From the NCBI GenBank assembly GCA_012656075.1, contig JAAKBF010000356.1, positions 1-64,000 on the forward strand: a DNA stretch of 64,000 nucleotides. The letters run 5' to 3'. The stretch's first letter is position 1. Every line of letters begins with the position of its first letter. The stretch comes from Phytophthora hibernalis. Lineage: Eukaryota; Oomycota; Peronosporomycetes; Peronosporales; Peronosporaceae. Shown here one piece after another: positions 42,575 to 53,217 of the stretch. A program made the position numbers and the translations under genes. The notes under the pieces are model-generated. The model saw only the letters and a program-made list of their open reading frames with translations, searched no databases and was not told the origin of the DNA.

Positions 42575-44325
42575 CAGCAACGGACAGAATGCAACTGCCG
42601 CCAAGCTAACTGCCACCCCTCTGATTCGGAACATAGACACTGCGTATTGTCCCTAAATCCGCCAATCAGTTTTTGCTTTTTACGTTTTTTTCTACCAATC
42701 ATCACACAGGCTCTGAAATCAATTCAGTGGCTATCAGTCGGTAAAATGGAGGCAGCCAGCAGCATCGAAGAGCCCCCAGATGAAGCCAGCGCCTCGGTAG
42801 TGACCCTGCAGGCAATAAGTGCGCAGATTAGTACAGGCAAACAACATCGCAAGCACTACAGCATGAAGAAGAAGAGAGCGGTGCTTCGCGCGACGGAGGG
42901 CATGAGTGAGCGAGAGGCGACCAGGACGCAAGGAATCCTCCGATGGACGCTCAACGATTGGCGCAAGTCTGCCGACGACATATTCGGCTACAATGGGAGC
43001 GAGAAAACGCTGTCCCGCACCCCTGGACGGCGTGAGCTTGTTCCCTTTGGAATCGAGTTGATAACATTCATGAAGAACACCCGCCGTGACAGCGAGGTGC
43101 TCACAGCCAAAACCATGGCGAGCTTCGTACGCGACGTGTATCCAGATTGGCTTGAAAGCTACATTCAGGGAAGAAGGACACAGCGACAGCGTACGAGTCG
43201 CTGCTTCGGCTACTTCGTCGCTTCGCTTATCGACATGGCTTCGTTCAGCGTACGCCCAGTGGACTCAAGGTAAATTGCTCTTCAATTGTAGGCTTTGACG
43301 CTGTAGTGTCGTATTGGGCATATAAATGTATTAATGGTGCTATTTAACTGTGACATTGCTCTTACACTGTACAGGAGAAGCTATCGGACCTTATTGTCGT
43401 TCGAGATGAGTTTGCTCAGTCATTTAAGAAGAGATACAGTGGATTCGACGCCAGTGAGGTGTACAATACCGACGAGACAGGCATTTACTATGACACTCCA
43501 CCGTCTACCATGCTATCAGAGAGAGGTAAGTCCGCATCTATTACAGCGGAGCTGAAGCATTCGGCGCGGCTGACCGCCGTCTGTACAATTTGTGCCGACG
43601 GTAGGAAGCTGCCTCTCCTCTTTATCGTTCGTGGCGAACCGGGAGGTACAATCGAGCAGAGCGAGCTCCAAACCTATCCAAAAGGTATGTATTCATACAT
43701 GGCTACATTTTCATGATTGATATTCTAACTGTGCTCTTAAATACTGTGATACAGGGCACGTCTATACAGTGCAAAAGAAGGCATGGATGGATTCGCGCGT
43801 GTGGTTGTTTACCTGCGCTCCTTACTGTACTGGCACATATCTGGCCCCTCGCTTCTGCTAGTTGACAACCTCGACTGTCATGTGTCTGAGGAGTCAGAGG
43901 ACGTTCTAGCAGACGAGATGCTAACCATCCTCCAGCCACTACCCAAAAATTCGACCTCTGTATGCCAGCCTTTGGATGTTGGCGTGATGGGGCCGTTGAA
44001 ATCCAAGCTGAAGGCGCTTTGGATGCTAGAACGACCACCACCACTGCGAGATGGAGAGAAACGTGCAAAGAAGACCGCCAAGGACAAGCGCTTGGAGACG
44101 ATCAAGCGAACGATCAAGGCGTGGGACGCAATTGAGCCGGAGACGATCATCAAGTCATTTAACACAGCTCTTCTTACTAATTTTTAGCAAAATACAGCTG
44201 CCTCCTTATTTTGCCTCAGTTTGTGTGTAAATTTTAGATAAACTCAAATCGTCAATGATATTTTTATCCAATGGCATTGTACCTCTGTTCAAACAGAGCT
44301 GGCAGTTGCATTCTGTCCGTTGCTG
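42575..44325 (+). mobile_element. Pogo-type transposon, unit 3
   Basis: 1,751 bp, same perfect 25-bp inverted repeats and TA flanks (42,573-42,574, 44,326-44,327) as in unit 2, and inserted at the same base. This is a duplicate by descent, not an independent insertion. Confidence 0.95.
42746..44187 (+). pseudogene. Pogo transposase, unit 3
   Basis: Same exons, shifts and catalytic residues as unit 2. It ends earlier (NTALLTNF, stop at 44,187) because a T-run is one base shorter. Splice sites match those of unit 2. Confidence 0.8.
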
Positions 44326-44949
44326 TAGTGTATGAAGAGTACATTGACTCCCTTTCAACGCTTCAGGCCAAACATTCTGGAGAGCCGGCGGAGCCTAACG
44401 AAGTGTTTTAGAGAGAACATCTATCGGTAGCGATCCAGAGGGGGCTTATGTGTCCAAGGTCCTGAATACCGCCCGCGCTCGATTCGTCCGGTCAAAGACA
44501 AGATGGCGTCGTTGAAACAGTCGTTCAACCTGATTTCGGACCATAACAGTGGCAGACTGGTTGGGAGCACCGGTAAACCAGCTTGGTTTGTGGAGCCAGA
44601 GGAGCGCTCGCAGGCTCTAAAGAAGTGGAAGCGCATGGCGGTGACTGAGGACTGCTACAAAGCCCTACAAGACGTTTTTGATGACGACCCGAGCGTGCAC
44701 CCACTTCAAGAGGGCGTCTCACTTGGAGCCAGCCTACTCGAAGCGTCACTCGATACACCTGATCCCTCATCTAAAGGTAAAAAACGATCCCGAGAAGCTG
44801 CTGATGCCATGGAAGAGGTCTTGGATAAGGCTGTAAAGAGCATGTGAATGATGGCGCGCGCGGATATGGAAGAATTTCTCAAGCATCAGCAAGATGAAAA
44901 CGAAAAGACGCGTGCGCTTTTGCGCGAACTGTTCGGAAGCTCTGATTAG
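44326..44949 (+). pseudogene. 3' fragment of Harbinger Myb-like gene, unit 3
   Basis: RSIRPVKDKMASLKQ through the acidic tail KKRSREAADAMEEVLDKAV, an in-frame TGA, then MEEFLKHQQDENEKTRALL to the stop at 44,949. The shared TGA in all units suggests a real early stop or a misjudged intron. Confidence 0.7.
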
Positions 44950-44959
44950 AGTGAATGCA

Positions 44960-46225
44960 CTAGCCTGCTCTAACGGATTCTCTGAATTGCATCCACTTTA
45001 AAAGCGCATCTCTTGTTTTGTTCTCTGCACAAATGGTATTGTGGTCGCTGCTGTCATTTGGTTGCTTCACGAAGTTCGCGAAGTAGAAAGCTCGTTGTCG
45101 TGCCTCGGCACGTTCATCCCACACTTCATCACCCTCATCAATATCGAAGTTGTGCAGAATACACACCGAACTAATGATAGCTGGTACCGCCTCTATATTT
45201 GTCCGCGCCATTTCAATCGGCTTCCCCACCAATGGCCACCTCGCTTTAAGAATCCCAAACGCACACTCGATCGGGTACCGCAAGCCAGCTAGAGCCTTAT
45301 TAAGGCGACCCACTGCCACATCAGTCTCTGCCTCTGATATATCGAATGTAGTGACAACGTGTGTTGAGTTTGCGTAGGCTGAATCTGCGAGTAGGTAAAA
45401 CGGTATCTTGTAGTGCTCGTTCAAACCAGTAAGCAGTTGTCCCGCTCCTTCCGTTCCTCCCAGCCTTGCAAACAGCTCACCGTGAACACGCCCAATAGTG
45501 CTGTTGTGGAATACTCTACTGTCTCCCACCGAGCCTGACCACCTCACATCAACATCAAGAAAGCGCCGTCCTCGATCAACGATGGCGCTGACGTTGAACG
45601 AGTAGAAGATCTTCCTGCTGAAGTACTTCTTGCTGTTGGGGATACTCGGTTGCACAATAGGAACATGACAGCCATCCAGTGCTCCCATAAAACCTGGGAT
45701 CCCGTATCCATCCTTGAATTCCATGGAGTACTTCAGCATCTGCTCTCGAGTTGAAGGGAACTCCACGTAAGAGCCCATATGCTTCACGATAGCACATGAC
45801 ACCTCACGAACAATCGCAGACCCCGTCGATCTCCCGATGCCAAACAGGGCACTCAGTAGGTGCAGCGAGCACCCATGTCCACAAAAGACGAGAAAAATGG
45901 CTAGTCGAACGGCTGCTGGAATTGGTTTGCCAAACGCAGTGTCTTGTTTCGTAATATAGGGCTCCAGAATGCCGAGAAGCTTCACGAAAGCTGGACGAGG
46001 CATTCGGAAGTGACTGCGAAACGCAGATGGACTTACAAACGACGAGAAGACGAAATTTCGCCACTGCAGACTCCTGTGAGCCGCGTGTTTGCTTTTGGTG
46101 TTTCTCTCACGAGTGAATCTGTTTTGAGAGGTTTCGCATGCCGGAGAACCCCCCGGGACAAGGCTGGTGGTATTTATGCTCTTTTTATGTCTGCTTTCCG
46201 GAATACTGTATGGCGGAAGTGGCAC
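44960..46225 (-). CDS. PIF/Harbinger transposase (DDE_Tnp_4), unit 3 (421 codons)
   Basis: Cut-and-paste transposase, nuclear. WRNFVFSSF and FRMPRPAFVKLLGILEPYIT form the N-terminal helical part. VRLAIFLVFCGHGCSLHLLS and GIGRSTGSAIVREV follow as the HTH-like region. The catalytic domain shows GALDGCHVPI (first Asp), DVRWSGSVGDSRVFHNS, YLLADSAY (second Asp) and RYPIECAFGILKARWPLV (Glu). The order and length of about 350-420 fit the family. The true start may be internal because the first 70 residues lack family features. It is the only fully open long copy here, yet its Myb partner is disrupted, so autonomous movement is doubtful. Confidence 0.86.
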   Translation of the reverse strand: MPLPPYSIPESRHKKSINTTSLVPGGSPACETSQNRFTRERNTKSKHAAHRSLQWRNFVFSSFVSPSAFRSHFRMPRPAFVKLLGILEPYITKQDTAFGKPIPAAVRLAIFLVFCGHGCSLHLLSALFGIGRSTGSAIVREVSCAIVKHMGSYVEFPSTREQMLKYSMEFKDGYGIPGFMGALDGCHVPIVQPSIPNSKKYFSRKIFYSFNVSAIVDRGRRFLDVDVRWSGSVGDSRVFHNSTIGRVHGELFARLGGTEGAGQLLTGLNEHYKIPFYLLADSAYANSTHVVTTFDISEAETDVAVGRLNKALAGLRYPIECAFGILKARWPLVGKPIEMARTNIEAVPAIISSVCILHNFDIDEGDEVWDERAEARQRAFYFANFVKQPNDSSDHNTICAENKTRDALLKWMQFRESVRAG

Positions 46226-46270
46226 CCCAGCACCAGCATACTATGCCGGTACCGTGTAGCTTGAACCCCC

Positions 46271-46623
46271 AATGAGTATTAAGTAAGTTTAGTACTGTAC
46301 TTGCGCCAAACTTGAAGCTTGTGAGGATCAGGAAACGACAACGAGGTCAAATCTCTGATCGTCTCCGTGGAATACCGGTAATGGTTTTGAATCCGGTTTG
46401 GTTGCAAAGTAAAATGTCAGTCTTCGACCAAACAAAAGTGCAAACCACCCAACCTCTTTGCTTTGGTGTGATCAAATAAGATCACATAATATCCATACAG
46501 GCTGTCAAACCTTCTTATTTGGTCGATGAATATCACAGACGCCGACGCACCTGCCCCCGTCGAGGCAGTACTCCGGCTCGAGGCTTCAAGGACATTCACT
46601 CTCCCATCTGCTAGAAGAGCAGC
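46271..46623. other. Upstream region of RWP-RK gene, unit 3
   Basis: Copy of 24,132-24,483; no additional signal. Confidence 0.5.
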
Positions 46624-47485
46624 ATGAGTTCTCCGCGTCTAGAGGCTTCACCTCCACCTGCTGCTGCTCGTTCAGCATCGATTGCCCGTGACTTCAGCAG
46701 CGACAGTGACCAAGATGCAGCAGTTCTCAGCGACGACGAACAAGAAGAAGAAGAAGACATGGCACCAAGCGACTCGGAAGACGAAGGACCCGCACCCTCG
46801 AGGCGCCGACCACGGATTCACTTCAACGTGCAGCAGCTGCAGACCGTCTACCACCTACCGCTCAAGACGGTGAGCACTTCGGTCCGACCAGCCGCCACCC
46901 GACTTGTAGTTCAGTATCTAGGCTGCATGTTCTTAGAGTCTCCACTTTGTATCGCTGTTACTTGGAGACAGTGAGTGACGGACACGACGTTGAGGTATGT
47001 TTCTGACTCAGGCGGCCGAACGACTCGGAGTGTGTGAGGCAGCACTCAAGCGAATCTGCCGACGCAACCGCATCCACAAGTGGCCATACAGGCAGCTGAC
47101 GTCTGTGCGTCGACGCATCGCCGACCTCAAGGAGCGACGTGCGGCGTCACTGCTGGAAGTACGCGAATTTGAGAGTTCGGATGTGAACGACCCACTGAGG
47201 TCCTTCACGACGGAAGCATTTGATGCCAGTCTACGGCGATTGAAGGAGGAGCAGGACCAGATCATATTGTCCGCGCACCAGTCGCGTCGACCGAGAATGT
47301 CGACTCCACCACGTGTGGCATCGTCGCTTCAACTCCAACCCCCGCAGCAGCAGGAGACGTTGTCAGTTCACGGGTTCCGAAGCAAGATTGCAGACCTACC
47401 GCCGCTGGATCTGCGTCGAGTCGACCGCGACTTCCCGTTACTTTTTCTCGCCAACGTGTGCGAGTCCGTCCGAGCCTATCACTAG
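46624..47485 (+). CDS. RWP-RK domain transcription regulator, unit 3 (two exons, about 239 aa)
   Basis: RWP-RK proteins bind DNA; in plants they control nitrogen response and gametogenesis, and oomycetes have their own expanded set. Exon 1 is 46,624-46,869, the intron 46,870-47,011 (GTGAGC...CTCAG) and exon 2 47,012-47,485. The start is Ser/Pro-rich, then an acidic run (DDEQEEEEDMAPSDSEDEG) and a basic patch (SRRRPRIHF). Splicing joins FNVQQLQTVYHLPLKT to AAERLGVCEAALKRICRRNR and IHKWPYRQLTSVRRRIADLK, the complete domain (about residues 66-125) with KWPYRQ in place of RWPYRK. A short helix (SLRRLKEEQDQIIL) and a Gln-rich tail follow. A hairpin lies 29 bp past the stop. Confidence 0.85.
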
Positions 47486-47878
47486 TATTGGGCAGTTCGG
47501 TTCATCCTGCCAAACAGTACTGAAAGTACTGTGTGTCCTTTGCTGTGTTCGTGAGGCATCCTGTTCAACACGAGACTCCAACACAATAATAGCAATACTA
47601 CGCACTACCACCTTCCCAAGTAGTACATGTACTAAAGAAGGACGTAGTAATACAAAACTTACTATTTCGGCGAGTGTGAGTAGGACTGCTATTGTAGCGC
47701 CGAGCAGCATCAAAGTGGAACAATTTTCTTCCGGTTTCATTATTCTAGGCGCGCCAAGAGGACACGCTTCACTTACAAGAAAGAGCGACTGAGCTGCTCC
47801 AGCTACCAGCTAACAGGTCCTCCATGTGTACAGCCAAGCAGCATGTGGATGGTCGGCTCTGGTTGGAACCCAACCTCC
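47486..47878. other. Convergent spacer between RWP-RK and RIC1, unit 3
   Basis: ACAGTACT-GAA-AGTACTGT hairpin at 47,514-47,532. Otherwise no recognisable element. Confidence 0.5.
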
Positions 47879-50800
47879 TCACTGCTCCATCACGTGCTTG
47901 ATGCGCGCGATCCACTCGTCGTAGTGCGCTTCTGTCACAGCTTGCAGCAGGATCCTAGGTCGCAAATGATGACATCAGTTAGTTTTTGCATATCCTCCCT
48001 GCAGAAGCAATGCGAGAGTGAACCTTACCTGAGCTGTCTCCGCTTATTGCCCTGGATGAAGATCTGGTACAGTCGGTCTAAAATCGTAGCGCTGTCCTCG
48101 TCCGGTTGGCATTCCTCTGGAGACTTGTGTGGGAGCTTCGCCTGCAGATCCTCGACACACCAGACCACGCGCTCGTACTCACCGCGCACTAGATTATCCC
48201 ACACCAACGAGGCTAACTGCTCGTCAATGGAGTGTTTAGTGTCCTCGGACGGGGTTGGGCGAGAGTACGAAGAATCGTCAAACGGCGAGTGCTCCCAATC
48301 ACGGGCAACACGCACCACGTGCTGCGCGAGCACCCACTCCTCCTGGTCAACGCACTGCTTCAGCAGTTCTGCTGCACTCTCCACACGCAGAGGCAAGGAT
48401 GATCCCGACGCTGTAGAGCATTCCTCAAGGATAAGCAAAAAGTTGGCAGCCGTTCGTAGCTCTGATCGTTGTTGGCAAATCGCGAGTAGATCCATCGGGT
48501 CTCCCGCCGCAGGGAACAACATCTTCAGCCGTGAAGGCTCGCTCTTACGCGCAACATGCGCAACGATTTCACAGTACTCAGCGATATCACTCTCTGGCTG
48601 CTGTTCTCCATCCCCAGGACGTAGGAGCTGAATAGAGGTGTGTAGTTTCTCTTCTGGACACCGCTTAGCGTAGCAGGCTTCAAGCATCGAGTGCAGGAAA
48701 AGCTCTTGCGTTGGTGTCGACAGGCCAAATTGCTTCCGAACGCCATCCAGCACAAGACGCGCCCACGACAGTTGCTCATTTTGTACGAGGAAGCACAATA
48801 GCGTGTGGAAAATGGGCTGCACACGCGTAAACACATCGTAGCACGGCAGGAGCACGCCTGACGGAACGTACACATCCTGTGACACACCCACAAGCAGGCC
48901 AAAAGCTTGCTCGGCACCCAGCACTTTAACGTCAAAGTCAAAACGCAACATGCCGTCCTTCGCGGAAGGATCATCCACCGAAGTCACACAACCACGCAAG
49001 TTGGAATACCCGTCTTTGAGAGGCATTCTTCCAGTCCCAACACCAACTCCAGTACCACTAGACAGGAAGCCATCCAGATCGATTCCGTATTCGCTAATGA
49101 CTTGCTCATACATTTCAGCAGTTGGAGGCGCTGTACCAAATTCAATCTCGTATGTTTTGGCACGCAGTGGGTCATGACAAGCCAAGAAGGTCTCCAAACG
49201 ACGGATATCCTGCTCGAATGCTTTAGTGTGGGTCATGTGGACTCCGTCCAGCAACGGCAGCCACACCTTCATGCCATCGGGGCCGTACAACCCGTAAATG
49301 AGCCTGCACGGTGCAGGCCACGACGCACAAGCCTCCGGAGTCACGAACAGTCTAGCCATCGTACTCACATTTGAGCACAATAATCGCTGCGAGCGGTTCT
49401 CTGGGTCCCAAACAATAACGTCACCTGCGCTGTCAAGGAACGCGAATCGCGGCAGCACTGATTCAGGAGTATACTGGTCGGGTACTTCGCCACCTACGAG
49501 CATATTGACAAAATTTGAGAGCCAGCCTTCGCCATCCTGCTCATGTTCGCGCTCCACCTTATACTTCCGTTGCTGCTGCTCTCTTAGTTTTTCGTCTTGG
49601 ATGTGCAAAAACGTGGCAGCACAGCGAAATCTAAGATAGAGCTTCGCCTGCAAGTACCAACAGGCTGTGACTCAACCACCCGAGATGGCAAATTAACTTG
49701 TCGCTTGAGCTGAATCTCCATTCTGAGATCGTTTTGTTTGACGGTACCTCCATGTTTCAGATCAAAGCACCACAGCTCACTCCTGGAGACACAGAACAAA
49801 TTCTTCTGTGCATTGTCGTTATCCATGATAAAAAGCAGTCGTCAGCATCATCACCAATCGAGCGCCCACCCAGCGTCGATGCTTTCCGACTACGCGCAGC
49901 ATTTTCACCTTCACGTGCGAAAACAAGCTTCTCCAAAATGGATTCTTCATCCAAATGATTCCTTGGGTACGCCTGTAAATGCAGTGACTGGTGCTTTTCA
50001 CTGAATCGCGTGAAATTCACCACGACTATATCCTCGCCGACCCATAGCAACAAGTAGACGAACATATCCTGCTCATCGTTCACGTTTCCAAACATTCGCC
50101 ACTTTCCTGTCACGACATTCAACAAGCAAAAACCTCTTTGCCCAGCGACCGCCATATGATTCCCGCTGGTGCTTAAAGCCACGAGACGGAGTGGGCAGCA
50201 TTTTTCGAACTCAGTAGGCACACTCCAGTTAACACATGAAGTGATTGCGCATGGATCATCAAGCGATGGCGCCGCCACCAAGCGAACACTCTTGCTCTCA
50301 AGCAAAGCTAGCCGAGACGATTTTCCTCCAGATAGCGGCACAGTCTTTGCAAAGTCAAACTCAGCGAAGGCCATTGGCGGTCCTTGTCGCATTTTTACAA
50401 GTTCACGATGAGCATGCAGTTCTCGGAGCTTCTTCTGCTTGGCAACGTAGAGCTTCTGTGCTAGTACTGCGTTCCCGTACTCGGTAAACACATTCAGAAA
50501 GTGGTTCGGATTCCACACCGGAAACAGAGCAAACAACAACTTTACGTATTTGTGTTTGGCAACACGAGACGAGGTGCCCTGGATAGCTTCCCAGCCATCA
50601 AACTTCGCACGCCGCTCGAACTCCATAAGAGGAGGACGCTCTTTTAGATCACAGTCTCCATACAACGCTTGCATTCGCAGCGCGTATTCCCGGATACAAA
50701 GGTTTTCATCGTCCAGCATGTGAATGCCATGGGCATCCATAAACTCGGACGAGGACAGCGCCTCAACCACGAGTGGAAACACCTGCTCCCACTGTAGTCG

Positions 50801-52641
50801 CATAAATGAAAGCACAATTTCTTGGTTGTCCGGCAACTCTTTGATTTCACTCACAATCTGCTCAAACGGAAAGTTGACAACCTTCAAGTTGTCGTTAATC
50901 CCCACAAGCAAGTCACCACCCTGAATCTGTCCGCAAGCCTCCGCAGGACCGACGCCGCCATCACGCGCTCGTTTCGTGAAACTTTTATCGCTCCGAACCC
51001 ATGCACCACAGCGACCGGGCGCACCACACAGCGACAAACACAGTCCGTCTTCTCCTTTCAGCACCTTCGCCTCCACCGTCTCAAACAAATTTGCCACGTC
51101 AGTGAGCTCCACGCCTGCCTCCTCCTCGACCTCTCGCAAAATGTCATCTTCTGGCAGCTGGACTAGCTGAGTGGACTGCTCTCCACGAGGCACAACAACC
51201 AGAGAATTGCTCTCCTTCGTCCACACCAAAGCTAGCACACCGAACGCGCACACTTCCTTGAGGTTGTGCTCGTCAATCTTCTCTGGCCGCTCCTGTTTAT
51301 GCTGCGGCAAGCTCGACATGAGGCGGCAGCCATCGGTGGAGAACAGCGAAAACCCTCGCAGCTCGTAGCCCACCGCAACACTTCGACCGTCGTGAGACCA
51401 CGCCAAAGCTGTGACAGAGCCGACGTCATCTGGCGAGTATCCCCAGGCCACGAGACTCAGCTCCCGAATCGGCTCAAGTGTCAAAGCCGACGGCACCGCA
51501 GCTGTAGGGTCCGACTTACCACTTTGTTCCACTTTTTGGGGTGACAACCGGAACAGCGACACCCCTCCATCCGACCAGCCGAGGGCCAATCTCGACCCGC
51601 TCGCATCCAAGCTCGTCGTGGTGCACCGTCCATTGCCCGACGTCTCCGTGTTGCTGTTTTTCTCTGTGTTAATCAGCGACAGCAACTGGTCAATACTCTT
51701 TCTAGCGGGTGACAGCAACATGATGAAATATTTTCCGCCTTCGAAGCTCGCCACAAGATACAGTGACATAATCTGCGACACCAGGTCGGCCGTTGCACAA
51801 GTCACTTCGTAACAACTCGGCGGGTCCACGTCGTCGGCCACGACCAAGTGGGTACGGACGTCGATCTTCCAGATCTTAGCGGAGCTGTCCGCCGTGCTGA
51901 ACCACGAGCTCTGGCCGTCTTTAGCATCTGCAGCTTCCGCCACTTCCACGACGGAGATCATGCCGCTGGCCATGCCCACAAACAGGAACTTGCTGCCGGG
52001 TACCGCACCCATGGAGGCCGCCACGTCCTCGTAATCACTCTGTGATGCGCCCTGGTTCAGAGGGTAATCTTCCACGAACTGGGCGCTAAGTTGAAGTGGC
52101 TTGGAAGTCGATGTCCCTTCTTTCCCTCGGTTGCCGCTGCAAATGCGGGCTGGTCCAGTATGGCGTTGACGTCGGTGTCTTCCGCTGAGTGATGGTCAGG
52201 TGTCTCAGCGCGCACTAGAAGTGCATGCAGCCCCTCGAAGGCGTAGAATTCTACCGCCTGCGACCCCTTTTCCACGACGGCAAGGCGGTCTCCAGACACC
52301 CACACAGCCCAAAGTTGCCGTTGCGCACTCTCCCGAACACGTCCGTCGTCCTCCTCGCCCTCTGATTCGCTGTTAATCTGCTCCATGAGTTGTCCGCCTC
52401 GGGGACAGCGCGCCAGAAGCCGACGACCGACACCAGGAAGCTCCAGTGATGCGCCCCACAGCGCCACGTGGCCCGTCGTCACGCGCGCGAACACGCGCTG
52501 CGACGCGTGAATGGCCAGCGCCACGTCCTCCAGACGCTCGCGCGCCGCGGACGCCGCGTAGGCGCGCGGAGGGCCGCTGCAGAAGAACATGGAGCTGCTA
52601 CGTGGTGGATGCGGAATGACGTCGCCATATTGTCCGGACAC
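47879..52641 (-). CDS. RIC1: RIC1 homologue (Rab6-GEF complex partner), complete 5' end; two apparent frameshifts
   Basis: RIC1 pairs with RGP1 to activate Rab6/Ypt6 at the Golgi. About 1,545 codons. The N-terminal half is a beta-propeller (FLFVGMASGMISVVEVAEA, SLDASGSRLALGWSDGGVSL, VTALAWSHDGRSVAVGYE). Inside it a segment GQIQGGDLLVGINDNLKVVN resembles a PDZ domain, not usual for RIC1. The C-terminal RIC1 domain reads CEIVAHVARKSEPSRLKMLF, DPMDLLAICQQRSELRTAAN and EEWVLAQHVVRVARDW. Introns at 49,648-49,697 (50 bp) and 47,955-48,028 restore the frame; the last exon ends IARIKHVMEQ. Frame breaks near 52,110 and in an A-run at 49,831 (one A fewer than units 1 and 2) are probably errors, because this is the only copy with a full 5' end. 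Confidence 0.82.
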
Positions 52642-52740
52642 TAATCTGAACCCAGGTCACTAAGTCGAGGGTGATCAATTTCAGCCAATGGGACATCACC
52701 TTCATGCTGACCGGTGGTTCATTACGAAATGTTGAGCTCG
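52642..52740. promoter_or_regulatory. Short bidirectional promoter region between RIC1 and the BolA-like gene
   Basis: Only about 70-100 bp separate the divergent starts. A CCAAT box in AGCCAATGG lies at 52,683-52,691. No TATA box seen. Shared control of the two genes is plausible but inferred. Confidence 0.5.
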
Positions 52741-53123
52741 ATGCGAGGACGGATGATGGCGGCGGCCAAGCGCTCCGTTGTAGGACGTGGCTTCTCGTCG
52801 AGTGCGGACGGAGCTGGATCCGAAGCGGAACAGGCGATGCACACGGCGCTCGAACAGCGACTGGAGGCGGTGCACGTGAAGGTGACGGACGTGTCGGGCG
52901 GCTGCGGCTCCATGTTCGACATCGAGGTGGCTTCCGCGCAATTCTCGGGTCAATCGCGCGTTAAGCAGCACCGCATGGTGAACGAGGTGCGGCTGACTGC
53001 CTCTGATTGGTGCATAATGGTCTCTGACTTTGCTGCTGTATATCAGATTCTCAAGACGGAGATTAAAGCATGCACGGCCTGACGATCCGCACCATGACGC
53101 CGGAGCAGTTCCAGACCAAGTAG
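52741..53123 (+). pseudogene. BolA-like protein, probably mitochondrial, with an apparent C-terminal frameshift
   Basis: BolA proteins work with monothiol glutaredoxins in iron-sulfur cluster delivery. The start is taken at MRGRMMAAAKRSVVGRGFSS (52,741), a basic, Ser/Ala-rich mitochondrial-type presequence; in-frame Mets also occur at 52,714 and 52,729. The core reads LEQRLEAVHVKVTDVSGGCG, MFDIEVASAQFSGQSRVKQH and RMVNE, the family signature F-x-G-x-S-x-V-x-x-HR-x-V. A 60-bp intron (52,987-53,046) is in phase, then ILKTEIKA. One base appears missing near 53,068 before MHGLTIRTMTPEQFQTK (stop 53,121-53,123), which matches the usual end. A sequencing error is the simplest reading, and the gene is probably functional. 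Convergent with HGPRT. Confidence 0.8.
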
Positions 53124-53217
53124 ACGTTCGTCTGCTGACGAACAGTGACGATATATAGAAACAAGATTGAGACATGGGGCGATAACGTTGTCGGCCGACA
53201 TACTTTTAGCTCTGCCG

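Larger units (their letters stand above)
42251..46270. mobile_element. PIF/Harbinger-like transposon, unit 3, carrying a nested pogo element
   Basis: Left end G-run at 42,251, right end C-run ending 46,270, same inverted repeats and AATGA(G) flank as the other units. This copy has the longest open transposase. Confidence 0.82.
40528..51608 (+). repeat. Tandem duplication unit 3 (11.1 kb), continuous with the unique RIC1 5' end
   Basis: Same layout as unit 2. At 51,608 (CTCGCATCC) the sequence continues into unique RIC1 sequence instead of CCGGTATC, so this is the unit that retains the ancestral right flank. Unit 1 retains the ancestral left flank. Confidence 0.92.
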
